Assembly (NCBI RefSeq): GCF_051195235.1
Contig: NZ_JBNFZM010000006.1
Span: forward strand, 227,062-291,061
Direction of reading: 5' to 3'
DNA: 64,000 nt
From: Tateyamaria sp947503385
Lineage (GTDB): Bacteria > Pseudomonadota > Alphaproteobacteria > Rhodobacterales > Rhodobacteraceae
In this document: in pieces, positions 16,169 to 25,220 of the stretch
Layout of the letters: each line of letters starts with the position of its first letter
How positions within the stretch are numbered: position 1 is the first letter of the stretch
Translations under genes and position numbers: made by a program
The notes under the pieces: generated by a model
What the model saw: only the letters and a program-made list of their open reading frames with translations
Told to the model about the DNA's origin: nothing
Databases searched by the model: none

Positions 16169-17392
16169 CTAGAAAAACGCCTGAAGGCCGGTTTGCGCGC
16201 GCCCGAGAATCAGCGCGTGAACGTCATGCGTGCCCTCATAAGTGTTCACCGTCTCAAGGTTCATCAGGTGCCGCATCACTTGGTACGCACCGTCAATTCC
16301 GTTGCCCCCGTGCATGTCACGAGCATGGCGCGCGATCTCCAGCGCTTTGCCGCAATTGTTGCGCTTGACGATGGAAATCATCTCGGGGGCGGCCTCTGCT
16401 GCGTCCATCAGGCGTCCCACCTGCAAGGAGGCTTGCAGGCCCAGCGCAATTTCCGTCTGCATGTCTGCCAGCTTTTTCTGGAACAGTTGCGTCTGCGCCA
16501 GCGGCTTGCCAAACTGCTTGCGGTCGAGGCCGTATTGCCGGGCTGCGTGCCAGCAGAACTCCGCCGCGCCCATCGCACCCCACGAGATGCCGTAGCGCGC
16601 CCGGTTCAGACAGCCAAACGGCCCCTTCAGACCCTCGACATCCGGCAGCAATGCTTCCTCGCCCACTGTCACGTCCTGCATCACGATCTCGCCCGTGATG
16701 GAGGCGCGCAAAGACAGCTTGCCTTCGATCTTGGGCGCGGACAGGCCGGCCATCCCCTTTTCCAGAACGAAACCGCGGATTTTGCCACCATGGGCCTCGG
16801 ACTTGGCCCAAACCACGAACACGTCCGCGATTGGTGCGTTTGAAATCCACATTTTGGCGCCGTTCAGCACATAGCCATCATCGGTCTTTTTCGCCGTGGT
16901 CTTCATTCCCGCCGGGTCCGATCCTGCTTCGGGTTCGGTCAGCCCGAAACAGCCGATCCATTCACCCGAGGCAAGCTTGGGCAAGTATTTGCGCCGCTGC
17001 GCTTCGGAGCCGTAGGCATAGATCGGATAGATCACGAGGCTCGCCTGCACCGACATCATCGACCGGTAGCCGCTGTCGATCCGCTCAACCTCGCGGGCGA
17101 CGAGACCGTAGGCCACATAGGACCCGCCCAGACCGCCATACTCTTCGGGCAGGGTCACGGCGAGCAGTCCCATATCGCCCATCTCCCGGAATATGTCGGG
17201 GTCCGTCGTCTCATTCGCGAACGCGTCGACGACACGCGGGGCGAGCTTTTCATTGGCGTAGGCGGCGGCAGAGGCTTGGATCATCCGCTCGTCCTCGGTC
17301 AGCTGCGCTGCGAGGCGGAACGGGTCGGACCAGTCGAAATGGCCCAGATCAGGCGCGTCTTTGGGCTTCAGGATCTTGGATTCGGCATTCAT
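16169..17392 (-). CDS. gcdH: glutaryl-CoA dehydrogenase
   Basis: A 407-residue acyl-CoA dehydrogenase that oxidatively decarboxylates glutaryl-CoA to crotonyl-CoA in lysine and tryptophan breakdown. Support comes from the N-terminal FDWSDPF, EYGGLGGSYVAYGL, SGYRSMMSVQASLV, GLTEPEAGSDPAGM, and the C-terminal TYEGTHDVHALILGRAQTG, in which the Glu of YEGTHD is the catalytic base and Arg/Tyr features fit the glutaryl subgroup. Length matches the family. It is a single-gene unit, divergent from the cupredoxin-like gene, with a 9-bp palindrome in the shared upstream region. Confidence 0.93.
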   Translation of the reverse strand: MNAESKILKPKDAPDLGHFDWSDPFRLAAQLTEDERMIQASAAAYANEKLAPRVVDAFANETTDPDIFREMGDMGLLAVTLPEEYGGLGGSYVAYGLVAREVERIDSGYRSMMSVQASLVIYPIYAYGSEAQRRKYLPKLASGEWIGCFGLTEPEAGSDPAGMKTTAKKTDDGYVLNGAKMWISNAPIADVFVVWAKSEAHGGKIRGFVLEKGMAGLSAPKIEGKLSLRASITGEIVMQDVTVGEEALLPDVEGLKGPFGCLNRARYGISWGAMGAAEFCWHAARQYGLDRKQFGKPLAQTQLFQKKLADMQTEIALGLQASLQVGRLMDAAEAAPEMISIVKRNNCGKALEIARHARDMHGGNGIDGAYQVMRHLMNLETVNTYEGTHDVHALILGRAQTGLQAFF

Positions 17393-17471
17393 GGCGTCAG
17401 TCCCCTTGCGCGGCAGCAGTCACATTTGCGCGCAGGGTAGCGGCCCGGCGGCAATGTGCAATGCCCCCGCA

Positions 17472-17495
17472 ATGCTTTGCATTGAGGCAAAGCAT
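17472..17495. promoter_or_regulatory. 9-bp inverted repeat in the gcdH/cupredoxin divergent region
   Basis: ATGCTTTGC at 17472-17480 and GCAAAGCAT at 17487-17495 are perfect arms with a 6-nt spacer. Position about 80 bp upstream of gcdH and about 110 bp upstream of the divergent gene suggests an operator. The regulator is not identifiable here. Confidence 0.5.
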
Positions 17496-17602
17496 CGCGG
17501 CTGCGCCCCGTTTCCGCCCCATTTCCGCCCAAATCGCCCGGCATAAGACACTCATATGATTCTGTCTCAGGGGTGGGGCTGAAGATATATAGGAGTGCTG
17601 CC

Positions 17603-17950
17603 ATGAAGCGCGCAATTTTCACCGGAACGGTCGTGACCGCTCTCATCTTTGCCACAACTGCGATGGCGGCGGAGCACAATATCCTGATCCTGCCCGACAC
17701 GTATTTCCCGGAAACCACCTATCTCAACCCGGGTGACACGGTGAAATTCATCAACATCTCGGGTGACGAGCACACGATCATCGCCGCAAACGAGGCATGG
17801 ACCATCGGCCCGCTTGATGCGGAGGAGGAATACTCCATGGTCGTCGATTCCGAGATTGAACGCACCTTCCACAATGCGAACGCGATCAACTCCGACGGCA
17901 CCTATGCTGTGACCGGCGACATCAGCTTTGACGCGTCGCCGGTAAACTGA
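17603..17950 (+). CDS. exported cupredoxin-like protein
   Basis: A 115-residue protein with a signal peptide (MKRAIFTG ... AMAA). The mature part reads like a cupredoxin beta-barrel (YFPETTYLNPGDTVKFIN, GDEHTIIAANEAWTIG, and a late THFN-like loop with FHNANAINSDG). Two histidines are placed as in plastocyanin-type sites, but the Cys and Met ligands of a type 1 copper centre are missing, so blue-copper electron transfer is unlikely. The ATG has an AGGAG ribosome site 7 bp away; an upstream in-frame start is not needed. Monocistronic, converging on the YedK-like gene. Confidence 0.8.
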   Translation: MKRAIFTGTVVTALIFATTAMAAEHNILILPDTYFPETTYLNPGDTVKFINISGDEHTIIAANEAWTIGPLDAEEEYSMVVDSEIERTFHNANAINSDGTYAVTGDISFDASPVN

Positions 17951-17960
17951 TCCCTGCGCG

Positions 17961-18632
17961 CTAATCGTCGTTCGGATCGATCAGCGCGGGACCAGAGGCG
18001 CGGTTTGAATTGACCGCCCGCGACACACGGTGCCATTGCAAGGCATCATCCGGGGCTGCACGCATCAGGCGCGCGGCCCCTTTGCCCTGCTCTCCCAGCC
18101 ACAGACCGACATCCTCGGGCTCAAGCACCACCGGCATCCGGTGGTGGATCGCCGACATTGGCGTGTTGGCCGCCGTCGTGACAATGGCCGCCGTACGCAT
18201 CCGCGCACCTTCGTCGCCCTTGGCCACCCAGCTTTGCCAAACGGCGGCAAAGGCCAGAGGCGCGCCATCTGACCGTGTGATATACCATGGCAAGCGCACA
18301 TCCCCGTCCCGCGTCCATTCGTAAAATCCCGACGCCACAATCACAGCCCGCCGTTCGCGGCACGCCGCCCGGAATGCAGGTTTTTCCGCAATCGTTTCAG
18401 CGCGTGCATTGATCAGCAACGGACCGTCATTGGGGGCCTTATACCAATGCGGCAGAAACCCCCAACGCATCGGACCCAAGTGCCGCGTGCCGTCTTTAGA
18501 CCGGACCACATGGACCGCATTTGTCGGGCACACATTGTAATTGGGCACATCGGGCAGGTCATTCGCGGGCGTCGCGTTGAACAGCTGCGCCATCGCATCA
18601 TTGGGCAATGTCACCGAAAATCGTCCACACAT
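17961..18632 (-). CDS. SOS response-associated peptidase (YedK/HMCES family)
   Basis: A 223-residue protein that crosslinks to abasic sites in single-stranded DNA. The catalytic Cys2 is in MCGRFS; the conserved Asn/Arg/Glu block is INARAETIAEKPAF; SGFYEWTR and the histidine in IHHRMPVVL complete the active site. Length is as expected. The gene stands alone between the cupredoxin-like gene and the 5'-nucleotidase. Confidence 0.95.
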   Translation of the reverse strand: MCGRFSVTLPNDAMAQLFNATPANDLPDVPNYNVCPTNAVHVVRSKDGTRHLGPMRWGFLPHWYKAPNDGPLLINARAETIAEKPAFRAACRERRAVIVASGFYEWTRDGDVRLPWYITRSDGAPLAFAAVWQSWVAKGDEGARMRTAAIVTTAANTPMSAIHHRMPVVLEPEDVGLWLGEQGKGAARLMRAAPDDALQWHRVSRAVNSNRASGPALIDPNDD

Positions 18633-18667
18633 AACGCGACCCTAGCGCAAAGCCCAAAACGACGTAA

Positions 18668-18685
18668 GGCGGGCCGAGGCCCGCC
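18668..18685. repeat. GC-rich hairpin (REP-like) between nucleotidase and YedK genes
   Basis: GGCGGGC, loop CGAG, GCCCGCC, flanked by TAAG and CTACG. Hairpins of this composition are common between genes in Rhodobacteraceae. It lies 26 bp after the nucleotidase stop and may serve as its transcript end. Confidence 0.6.
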
Positions 18686-18710
18686 CTACGCATACGCTTC
18701 TCAACAGCGC

Positions 18711-20270
18711 TTATTTCACGGTGATACGACCGTCGGTATAGGGCGTGAACGGCCCCTGAGCGGCCAGGTATTCGGCCAGCACATCTGCCAGGTCGGGACC
18801 GAAATCATACGCATTTTCAGCGGTTGTGAACATGCCGTAGCCGTCACCGCCATTGCGCACATAGTTGTTGGACACGACACCATAGACCTTGGCCGGATCG
18901 ATGGGCGCGCCGCCCACCATCACGTCGCTGACCCGTTCACCCACAGGCTTGGACGCGTCAAAGGCATAGGTCAGCCCTGCCACTTGCGGGAACCGGCCCT
19001 TGACCTCTTCGATCTGGCTCACTCCGTTTTCCAGCGCGTCGATCATGGTCTGACCTGACACTTGGAAGGTGGACAGCGTGTTCTGGAACGGCAGCACGGT
19101 CAGCACTTCGCCCATCGTCACCTCACCGGAATCGATGGAGGCCCGGATACCACCGCCGTTCTGGATGGCGATCTCGATCCCCTGATCCTTGACCCGGTCC
19201 AGCATGGCATCGGCAATAAGCGACCCCATGGGGCATTCCTGCACCCGGCAGACCGACCGGTCGCCTTCGATGGCTTCTGCCGCTTCTGCGACGACTCGCG
19301 TCTTCATCTCTTCGATGGGCGCGCCCATCTCGGCGATGCGTTCGATGAACGCAGCGTTTGGCTCGACCGAAGCATCGAGGATCATCGGGTCGCCCGAGGC
19401 CGCTGTCACATTGCCCGCGTCGTCAAAGGTCACGGTCAGGTGGCCGAGATACTTGGTATAGGCATAGGCCTGTGCCACCGCTGCATCGCCAACCATCGTC
19501 GGGTAGGCAGGCGTGCCGTCATCGTCGTTTGACATGAGTGTGTGGCTGTGCCCGCCAATTACGACGTCGATGCCATCCACCGCCTCCGCGATATCCAGAT
19601 CCTTGGACAGACCCACGTGGTTCAGCGCGATGATGATATCGACACCCTCGCCTTGCAGCGTGGCGACATCCGCCTGCAGCGCCTCAATCTCGTCCTGAAA
19701 GACGACATTCGGACCCGGGCTGGACGTTTCGACCGTGTCAGTCGCTAGGGCCGAGATCACGCCGATCTTCTTGCCGCCAACCTCAAGCACGACGTGGTTT
19801 TCGACCTTGCCGTTAAGCGTCGCTTCGCCAGACAGATCGAGATTGCCCGAGATGACCGGAAAGCTCACTTTTTCGATGAAATCCGCCAGGCCCTGCGGGC
19901 CGTCATCGAATTCGTGGTTGCCCACGGCCATAGCATCATAGCCCATCTGTTCCATGAACTCGGCTTCGGCAGCGCCCTTATACGTGGTGTAGAACAGCGA
20001 GCCCTGAAACGGGTCGCCCGCGTCCAACACCACAACGTTCTGGTTGTCCAACTGCGCTTTCTTGGCGTCGATGGCAGATTTCACACGTGCGACACCGCCA
20101 AAGCATTTGCCCTCAGCTTCGCCTTCCGCGTCGCAGGTCGAATCGTATTTGTTGATCGACTCGATCCGGCTGTGCATGTCGTTGGTGTGCAGGATGTGCA
20201 GCGTGTATTCTGCCGACGCCATGCCAGCGCTCAATGCCAGTGCAGCCGTTCCCATCAGAAATCGGGTCAT
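18711..20270 (-). CDS. periplasmic 5'-nucleotidase / metallophosphatase (UshA family)
   Basis: A 519-residue exported enzyme with signal peptide ending GMASA. The N-terminal metallophosphatase domain shows LHTNDMHSRIE, LDAGDPFQGS, AVGNHEFDDG, ALNHVG and IGGHSHT, all metal or catalytic motifs. The C-terminal 5'-nucleotidase domain has QNGGGIRASIDSGEVTMGEV and YGVVSNNYVRNGGDGYGMF. It dephosphorylates external nucleotides so that nucleosides can be taken up, which fits with the pyrimidine salvage operon elsewhere in the window. One cysteine pair (CDAEGEAEGKC) may form a disulfide. Confidence 0.93.
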   Translation of the reverse strand: MTRFLMGTAALALSAGMASAEYTLHILHTNDMHSRIESINKYDSTCDAEGEAEGKCFGGVARVKSAIDAKKAQLDNQNVVVLDAGDPFQGSLFYTTYKGAAEAEFMEQMGYDAMAVGNHEFDDGPQGLADFIEKVSFPVISGNLDLSGEATLNGKVENHVVLEVGGKKIGVISALATDTVETSSPGPNVVFQDEIEALQADVATLQGEGVDIIIALNHVGLSKDLDIAEAVDGIDVVIGGHSHTLMSNDDDGTPAYPTMVGDAAVAQAYAYTKYLGHLTVTFDDAGNVTAASGDPMILDASVEPNAAFIERIAEMGAPIEEMKTRVVAEAAEAIEGDRSVCRVQECPMGSLIADAMLDRVKDQGIEIAIQNGGGIRASIDSGEVTMGEVLTVLPFQNTLSTFQVSGQTMIDALENGVSQIEEVKGRFPQVAGLTYAFDASKPVGERVSDVMVGGAPIDPAKVYGVVSNNYVRNGGDGYGMFTTAENAYDFGPDLADVLAEYLAAQGPFTPYTDGRITVK

Positions 20271-20411
20271 TTGGTATCTCCCCTATTGGTTATGCCAGTA
20301 TCGTGACAACAATCTGCGTCACGAGTCAAAGAGGTTCCTTACGGAAACCGGACGACAAAACCGTGACAGCGCGCCCTTGACCAGCGCGTGGGCAATCGGC
20401 ATCACGACGCC

Positions 20412-20756
20412 ATGCTGATTTACAAGATTTTCCGTGCGCCCGAATGGGCCGCATTGCGCAAAAACGGGACAACGCCGGGCGCTCCGATCGACGTGGCCGA
20501 CGGGTACGTGCACTTTTCCACCGCCGCACAGGCATCAGAGACGGCGGCCAAGCATTTTGCCGGTCAGGACGATCTGTTTCTGATCGCGGTTGAGGCTGAC
20601 AGTTTGGGCGATGCGCTGAAATGGGAGGTGTCGCGCGATGATGCGCTCTTTCCACATCTCTATCGTGAGATGCGGCTGGAGGACGTGCATTGGGCGCAAC
20701 CCCTGCCCGTTGTTGACGGCACGCATCAGTTTCCGGCGGGCGCAGGTTTCGCATGA
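20412..20756 (+). CDS. DUF952 family protein
   Basis: A 114-residue protein of the DUF952 family, recognised by IYKIFRAPEWAAL, DGYVHFSTAAQASETAAKHF and the FPHLYREM end. The function of the family is unknown; structure resembles glutathione S-transferase-independent small folds. The chosen ATG is followed by the conserved start of the domain. It overlaps the DUF1330 gene by ATGA and appears to be the first gene of the pyrD operon. Confidence 0.9.
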   Translation: MLIYKIFRAPEWAALRKNGTTPGAPIDVADGYVHFSTAAQASETAAKHFAGQDDLFLIAVEADSLGDALKWEVSRDDALFPHLYREMRLEDVHWAQPLPVVDGTHQFPAGAGFA

Positions 20757-21181
20757 GCCATATCGACCCGACCCGCGCCCAGTTTGACGCGTTCAAAGGG
20801 TTGGACCGCGACCACCCTGTCGAAATGCTGAACCTCGTCGCCTTCAACGATCTGGCGAATTATCCCGGTGATCACGAGCTTGCCCGCGACGGGCTGACCG
20901 GTGCACAGGCCTATGCGCTTTATGGCAAACACTCCGGCCCGGTATTGGCCCGCGTTGGCGGGTCGATCCTGTGGCGCGGCGGGTATCAGGCGACGCTGAT
21001 CGGGCCTGCGGACGAGGCTTGGGATGCCATGTTCATTGCGCGCTATCCAACCGCGCACGCCTTTCTCGCCATGGTGTCGGACCCGGATTACCAGCGCGCG
21101 GTTGTCCACCGTCAAGCGGCTGTGCGCACCTCGCGGCTGATCCGCTGCGCGCCTCAATCGGGCGGAGAGCGTTTTGCATGA
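20753..21181 (+). CDS. DUF1330 family protein
   Basis: A 142-residue ferredoxin-like-fold protein of the DUF1330 group, identified by VEMLNLVAFND, ALYGKHSGPVLARVGG and FIARYPTAHAFLAMVSDPDY. Members are small dimeric proteins, perhaps monooxygenase-like, without a proven reaction. ATGA overlaps at both ends couple it to the DUF952 gene and to pyrD. Confidence 0.9.
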   Translation: MSHIDPTRAQFDAFKGLDRDHPVEMLNLVAFNDLANYPGDHELARDGLTGAQAYALYGKHSGPVLARVGGSILWRGGYQATLIGPADEAWDAMFIARYPTAHAFLAMVSDPDYQRAVVHRQAAVRTSRLIRCAPQSGGERFA

Positions 21182-22212
21182 AACGAATGCTGGAACAAAT
21201 CGGCACGCGCGCCCTGCGCCACCTTGACCCCGAAACGGCCCACAGCGTCGCGCTTCGGGCGCTGAATGCCGGTCTCGCCGCCCAGCCCGGCCCGGTGACC
21301 AGCAATCGGCTGCGCACATCCGTGGCCGGTCTCGATTTGCCCAACCCGGTGGGGCTTGCCGCCGGGTTCGACAAGAACGCAACCGCGATCGCGCCGCTGT
21401 CACGCGCGGGCTTTGGCTGGATTGAGGTCGGGGCCGCCACCCCCCTGCCCCAACCGGGCAACCCCAAACCAAGGCTCTTCCGCCTGAGCGAGGACCGGGC
21501 AGCCATCAACCGCTTTGGTTTTAACAATGACGGGATGGAGGCGATTGCGCACCGCCTCGCCCAGCGGCCCAAGGGCGTGCCCGTAGGCCTCAACCTCGGT
21601 GCCAACAAGGACAGCGCCAACCGGGCCGAAGACTTTGCCCGCGTGTTGCAGCATTGCGCACCGCATATCGATTTTGCGACCGTCAACGTCTCCAGCCCCA
21701 ACACCGAAAAACTGCGCGACCTGCAAGGGCCGATGGCGCTCGCAGCGCTGCTGGATGGTGTGATGCAGATGCGCGGCACTGTGCCCGTTTTTCTCAAGAT
21801 CGCACCGGACCTCACTGATCAAGACCTCGCCGATATCGCGAAGGTCGCCGAAGATGCGCGGATCGCGGCCATCATTGCCACCAACACCACGCTGGACCGT
21901 CATGGCCTCGCCAGCAGGCACGCCAATGAAAAAGGCGGTCTGTCCGGACAGCCGCTCTTTGACAAATCAACTCAGGTGCTTGCGAAATTGCACCGGCTCA
22001 CCGCTGTCCCGCTCATTGGCGTGGGCGGTATCGCCACTGCGGATCAGGCCTATGCCAAGATCAAGGCGGGTGCCTGCGCGGTCCAGCTTTATACCGGCCT
22101 TGTCTACGGAGGCCTCAGTCTCGCTGCGGATATCGCCCAAGGGCTTGATACGCTTCTGGCCCATGACGGATATGCCAACGTGTCCGACGCCGTTGGCCGC
22201 GACGCCCGATGA
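21178..22212 (+). CDS. pyrD: dihydroorotate dehydrogenase (quinone), class 2
   Basis: A 344-residue class 2 enzyme that oxidises dihydroorotate to orotate at the inner membrane, passing electrons to quinone. Evidence: the amphipathic N-terminal helix (LRHLDPETAHSVALRAL), GLAAGFDKNATAI, the catalytic serine region NVSSPNTEKLRDLQ, ATNTTLDR, and GVGGIATADQAYAKIKAGA with FMN-phosphate binding. The start overlaps the DUF1330 stop as ATGA. Last gene of a three-gene operon, followed by a dispersed palindrome. Confidence 0.96.
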   Translation: MKRMLEQIGTRALRHLDPETAHSVALRALNAGLAAQPGPVTSNRLRTSVAGLDLPNPVGLAAGFDKNATAIAPLSRAGFGWIEVGAATPLPQPGNPKPRLFRLSEDRAAINRFGFNNDGMEAIAHRLAQRPKGVPVGLNLGANKDSANRAEDFARVLQHCAPHIDFATVNVSSPNTEKLRDLQGPMALAALLDGVMQMRGTVPVFLKIAPDLTDQDLADIAKVAEDARIAAIIATNTTLDRHGLASRHANEKGGLSGQPLFDKSTQVLAKLHRLTAVPLIGVGGIATADQAYAKIKAGACAVQLYTGLVYGGLSLAADIAQGLDTLLAHDGYANVSDAVGRDAR

Positions 22213-22218
22213 TCCTGT

Positions 22219-22264
22219 CTTCTTCTCTTTGACAAATACTCCGGGGTCTGGGGCAGCGCCCCAG
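22219..22264. repeat. dispersed intergenic palindrome, copy c
   Basis: CTTCTTCTCTTTGACAAATA, then CTCCGGGG, then a GGGGC AGC GCCCC hairpin. It sits between the converging pyrD and MATE genes, so it probably ends both transcripts. Confidence 0.7.
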
Positions 22265-22267
22265 TCC

Positions 22268-23602
22268 TCAGGCCGCCGCCCGCTCCAAGGCCGGATAGCG
22301 CAGCCCCAGCGTCACCCCCCGGGCGGCAAATGAAATCAGCAGCGCCGCCCAAAGCCCGTGATTGCCGAAGACCGGCAACAGGACCCAAACCGCGATCCAG
22401 TACAACACGAACGACACCGCCATCATGTTGCGCATGTCCCGCCCACGGGCCGCACCGATGAAAATGCCGTCCAGCATCCATGCCGCGCAGCCAATCAGCG
22501 GGGCGGCCACCATCCAAAGAAGATATGTGCGCGCCTCCTGCTGCACGCCCCCATCCTTGGCCATCAGGTCAATCAGCCACGGTCCCGCCAGCCAGAACCC
22601 GGCGGCCATCAGGCAGCAGACCACAAGCCCCCAAAACCCCGTCAGACGGGCCGACCGGCGCACCCGGCCCGGATCACCACGACCATAGGCGCGCGCGATC
22701 AGCGTTTCAGCGGCAAAGGCGAACCCATCCATCGCGTAGGCCGTGATGTACATGAACTGGATCAACACCTCGTTGGCCGCGAGCGTCTCATCGCCAAACC
22801 GCGAACCAAGCATGGTGAAGCTGTAAAAGATGACCATCAGCATCGCCGACCGGATCAGGATGTCGGTGTTCAACAGTGCCATTCGGATCAGCTTGGCCCG
22901 GTCAAAGATACGCGGCCAATCGCGCCACGCGGGCCGTTTGAACGCCCCAAGGCAGAACCACAGGCCCAATGCCGCCCCGACCACTTCGGCGATCACAGTG
23001 GCAATCGCCACACCCGCCACACCCCAGCCCAGCCACACGACAAAGGTAAAACTCAACGCGATGTTCAGCCCGTTCATCAGCAATTGCACCCAGAACACGC
23101 CGCCCGTCCGCTCCATCGCGACCAGCCAGCCGGTCAGCGCATAGACGGCAATGGCCGCAGGCGCACTCCAGATACGGATGGTCAGGTAGGTGCGCGCCAG
23201 CGCTTCGGCCTCGTCGCTTGCGGTAAAGGTCCACAGTCCAAAGGCAAAGATCGGCCCTTGCAGCGCGATCAGCGCCACGCCCGACACCCCCGCCACCATC
23301 AGCGCACGGGTCAACCACGCGCTCACCTCGTCGTTGTCACCCGCACCCGCCGCCTGCCCCACAAGGCCGACCGTACCCATCCGCAGAAAGCCGAAAATCC
23401 AGTACACCGTTGTCAGAAGGATCGCCCCAATCCCCACCGCCGCGATAGGTGCGGCCTCACCGATCTGGCCCACAACGCCCACGTCCACCGCGCCCAGCAA
23501 CGGAACAGTTGCATTGGACAGCACGATGGGCAGCGCGATTTTCAGCACCCGCCGATGTGTCAACGGTGCAGGCACCGCCTCGGGCGCGGGCGCCGTACTC
23601 AC
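22268..23602 (-). CDS. MATE family efflux transporter (DinF-like)
   Basis: A 444-residue 12-helix exporter. Two homologous halves are visible, starting with HRRVLKIALPIVLSNATVPLLGAVD and later RMALLNTDILIRSAMLMVI (each a helix bundle start). Such proteins export drugs or metabolites against Na+ or H+. The start is a GTG that overlaps the stop of the thioesterase upstream as GTGA; the open frame further upstream lies inside that gene. Forms an operon with two thioesterases. Confidence 0.93.
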   Translation of the reverse strand: MSTAPAPEAVPAPLTHRRVLKIALPIVLSNATVPLLGAVDVGVVGQIGEAAPIAAVGIGAILLTTVYWIFGFLRMGTVGLVGQAAGAGDNDEVSAWLTRALMVAGVSGVALIALQGPIFAFGLWTFTASDEAEALARTYLTIRIWSAPAAIAVYALTGWLVAMERTGGVFWVQLLMNGLNIALSFTFVVWLGWGVAGVAIATVIAEVVGAALGLWFCLGAFKRPAWRDWPRIFDRAKLIRMALLNTDILIRSAMLMVIFYSFTMLGSRFGDETLAANEVLIQFMYITAYAMDGFAFAAETLIARAYGRGDPGRVRRSARLTGFWGLVVCCLMAAGFWLAGPWLIDLMAKDGGVQQEARTYLLWMVAAPLIGCAAWMLDGIFIGAARGRDMRNMMAVSFVLYWIAVWVLLPVFGNHGLWAALLISFAARGVTLGLRYPALERAAA

Positions 23603-24099
23603 CGGCGCTGCGGCATCACGAAATGCCCCGTGCCTTGCGCAAACAGCTTGCCGCGATTGTCTTGCCACGCCTCCACATGCACGCTGGCATACCGTCGCCC
23701 GGCCCGGTTCACACGCGCCCGCGCATAGGCATCACGCGGCAGGCCCGACCGCAGATAATCAACCGAAAAATCCACCGTCTTGGGCAGGCGCGGCAATGGT
23801 GCCGCGCCAGCGGGATCAAAATCCAGCGCGCCGCTTTCGATGTCTTCCCACAGATAGGCCCAACTGAGCGTGATGATTGCCGTCTGTTCCAGAAACGCCG
23901 CCGTAACCCCGCCATGCAATGCAGGCAGCAGCGGGTTGCCGATCAGCTTTTCGTCAAAAGGCAGGATGCCTGTCAGTTCATCGCCACGCCGGTCAAAGCG
24001 CAGGCCAAGATACTGGATATACGGCACCCCGCCGACCAGTGCCTGCAATGCTGCATCGCGCCGCTGTTTGACCACCTGTACCGGTTCGGGCCGCTTCAT
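23599..24099 (-). CDS. PaaI-family hotdog thioesterase
   Basis: A 166-residue hotdog-fold protein. The central helix motif is NPLLPALHGGVTAAFLEQTAII, with Gly-Gly at the helix start, and the C-terminal strands include FSVDYLRSGLPRDAYARA. Members hydrolyse acyl-CoA thioesters, often aryl-CoA. The ATG makes an ATGA overlap with the second thioesterase, so upstream starts are rejected. It is followed by the MATE exporter with a 4-bp overlap. Confidence 0.9.
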   Translation of the reverse strand: MKRPEPVQVVKQRRDAALQALVGGVPYIQYLGLRFDRRGDELTGILPFDEKLIGNPLLPALHGGVTAAFLEQTAIITLSWAYLWEDIESGALDFDPAGAAPLPRLPKTVDFSVDYLRSGLPRDAYARARVNRAGRRYASVHVEAWQDNRGKLFAQGTGHFVMPQRR

Positions 24100-24518
24100 C
24101 GCACGCCCTCCACCGTAAAGGCACCTGTGGCGGTGGCCACCGGGTTGTCGGCGTCCTCGTCCCAGGCCGTGGCGCGCACAAAAGCCACCGACCGCGTCAC
24201 GTGATAGCACGTCGCGGTTGTCGTCAATCCTTGCCCCGGCGTGGCCGCGCGCATGTAGTCAATCCGCAAATCCAGCGTCGCAGTACCTCCCCCGTTTTTC
24301 GGGTGGCACATAACGGCGGCACCGCAGCATGTGTCCATCAGCGCCGACACCGCACCGCCAGAGATCACCCCCGTTTCCGGGTCACCCACCAGCCGCGCGT
24401 CATAGGGCATCGCAATCGTGGCTTCACCATCGCCCATCGCCCGCAACTCCATGCCCAGATCGCGCGAATGCGGGATCGCCTCGATGAATTTGCGGGCAAG
24501 CTCGATCTGATCGGCCAT
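24096..24518 (-). CDS. PaaI-family hotdog thioesterase
   Basis: A 140-residue hotdog thioesterase; the helix motif is GVISGGAVSALMDTCCGAAVM, followed by TLDLRIDYMRAATPGQGL. It is homologous to its downstream neighbour but shorter. The ATG has AAAGG upstream. It is divergent from the first MerR gene across 115 bp, so that regulator may control the thioesterase-MATE operon. Confidence 0.92.
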   Translation of the reverse strand: MADQIELARKFIEAIPHSRDLGMELRAMGDGEATIAMPYDARLVGDPETGVISGGAVSALMDTCCGAAVMCHPKNGGGTATLDLRIDYMRAATPGQGLTTTATCYHVTRSVAFVRATAWDEDADNPVATATGAFTVEGVR

Positions 24519-24633
24519 GGCGAAACCTTTCCACGTTTGCGCACAGTTATGTGGTGCGCAGTCCACAGCGGCAAGCACCAGTTGCACGGGACCGCCCCGC
24601 CGCATAGGCTCCGACACAGGGAGAGAGATCACA

Positions 24634-25005
24634 ATGGCTGACGACCGTTTGAGCTTTAAGCAGATGTGCGCTGAATTCGACGTAACGCCCCGCACGCTGC
24701 GCTACTATGAATATATCGAGTTGCTGCAACCTGACCGCGAAGGCAGGTCACGTTTTTACGGTCCGCGCGAATGCGCACGGATGAAGCTGATCCTGCGCGG
24801 GCGCAAATTCGGCTTTCAACTCGAAGACATCCGGCAGTGGTTGCTGATCTACGAACACGAAGGGACCGAAGCGCAGATGCGCGCGTGGGTCGAACTGGCA
24901 GATGGTCAGCTCAAGGAACTGGACGAACAGCGCCGCCAACTGGATGAGGCGCGCGACGAATTGCAGGGTCTGCGCGACAGCGTCGCCACGGAACTCGATG
25001 GATGA
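24634..25005 (+). CDS. MerR-family transcriptional regulator
   Basis: A 123-residue MerR protein. The winged helix is FKQMCAEFDVTPRTLRYYEY, then ARMKLILRGRKFGFQLEDIR, then a long coiled-coil dimerisation helix at 85-120. There is no cysteine cluster for metal sensing. It closely resembles the MerR protein 2 kb downstream, so the two are paralogues and may bind related palindromes. The GGGAGAGAG ribosome site supports the ATG. Confidence 0.92.
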   Translation: MADDRLSFKQMCAEFDVTPRTLRYYEYIELLQPDREGRSRFYGPRECARMKLILRGRKFGFQLEDIRQWLLIYEHEGTEAQMRAWVELADGQLKELDEQRRQLDEARDELQGLRDSVATELDG

Positions 25006-25220
25006 AACGCTATCCTTTTGCCGGGACGTCCGGCATTGGAAAACGTGCTTAAGAAAGTACGGAGTAAACAGTGCAAATACAGAGGATTATTCGACATTGA
25101 AGACGGTAGATGTTCAATACCGTTTAACCAGATCATATTATAGATGCCGCATGGCTACAGGCCCGTTTGGGCAGGCCCTTTGGTTTATGTTTGGCGCGAG
25201 CACTGACCGCGGAGGTCACG

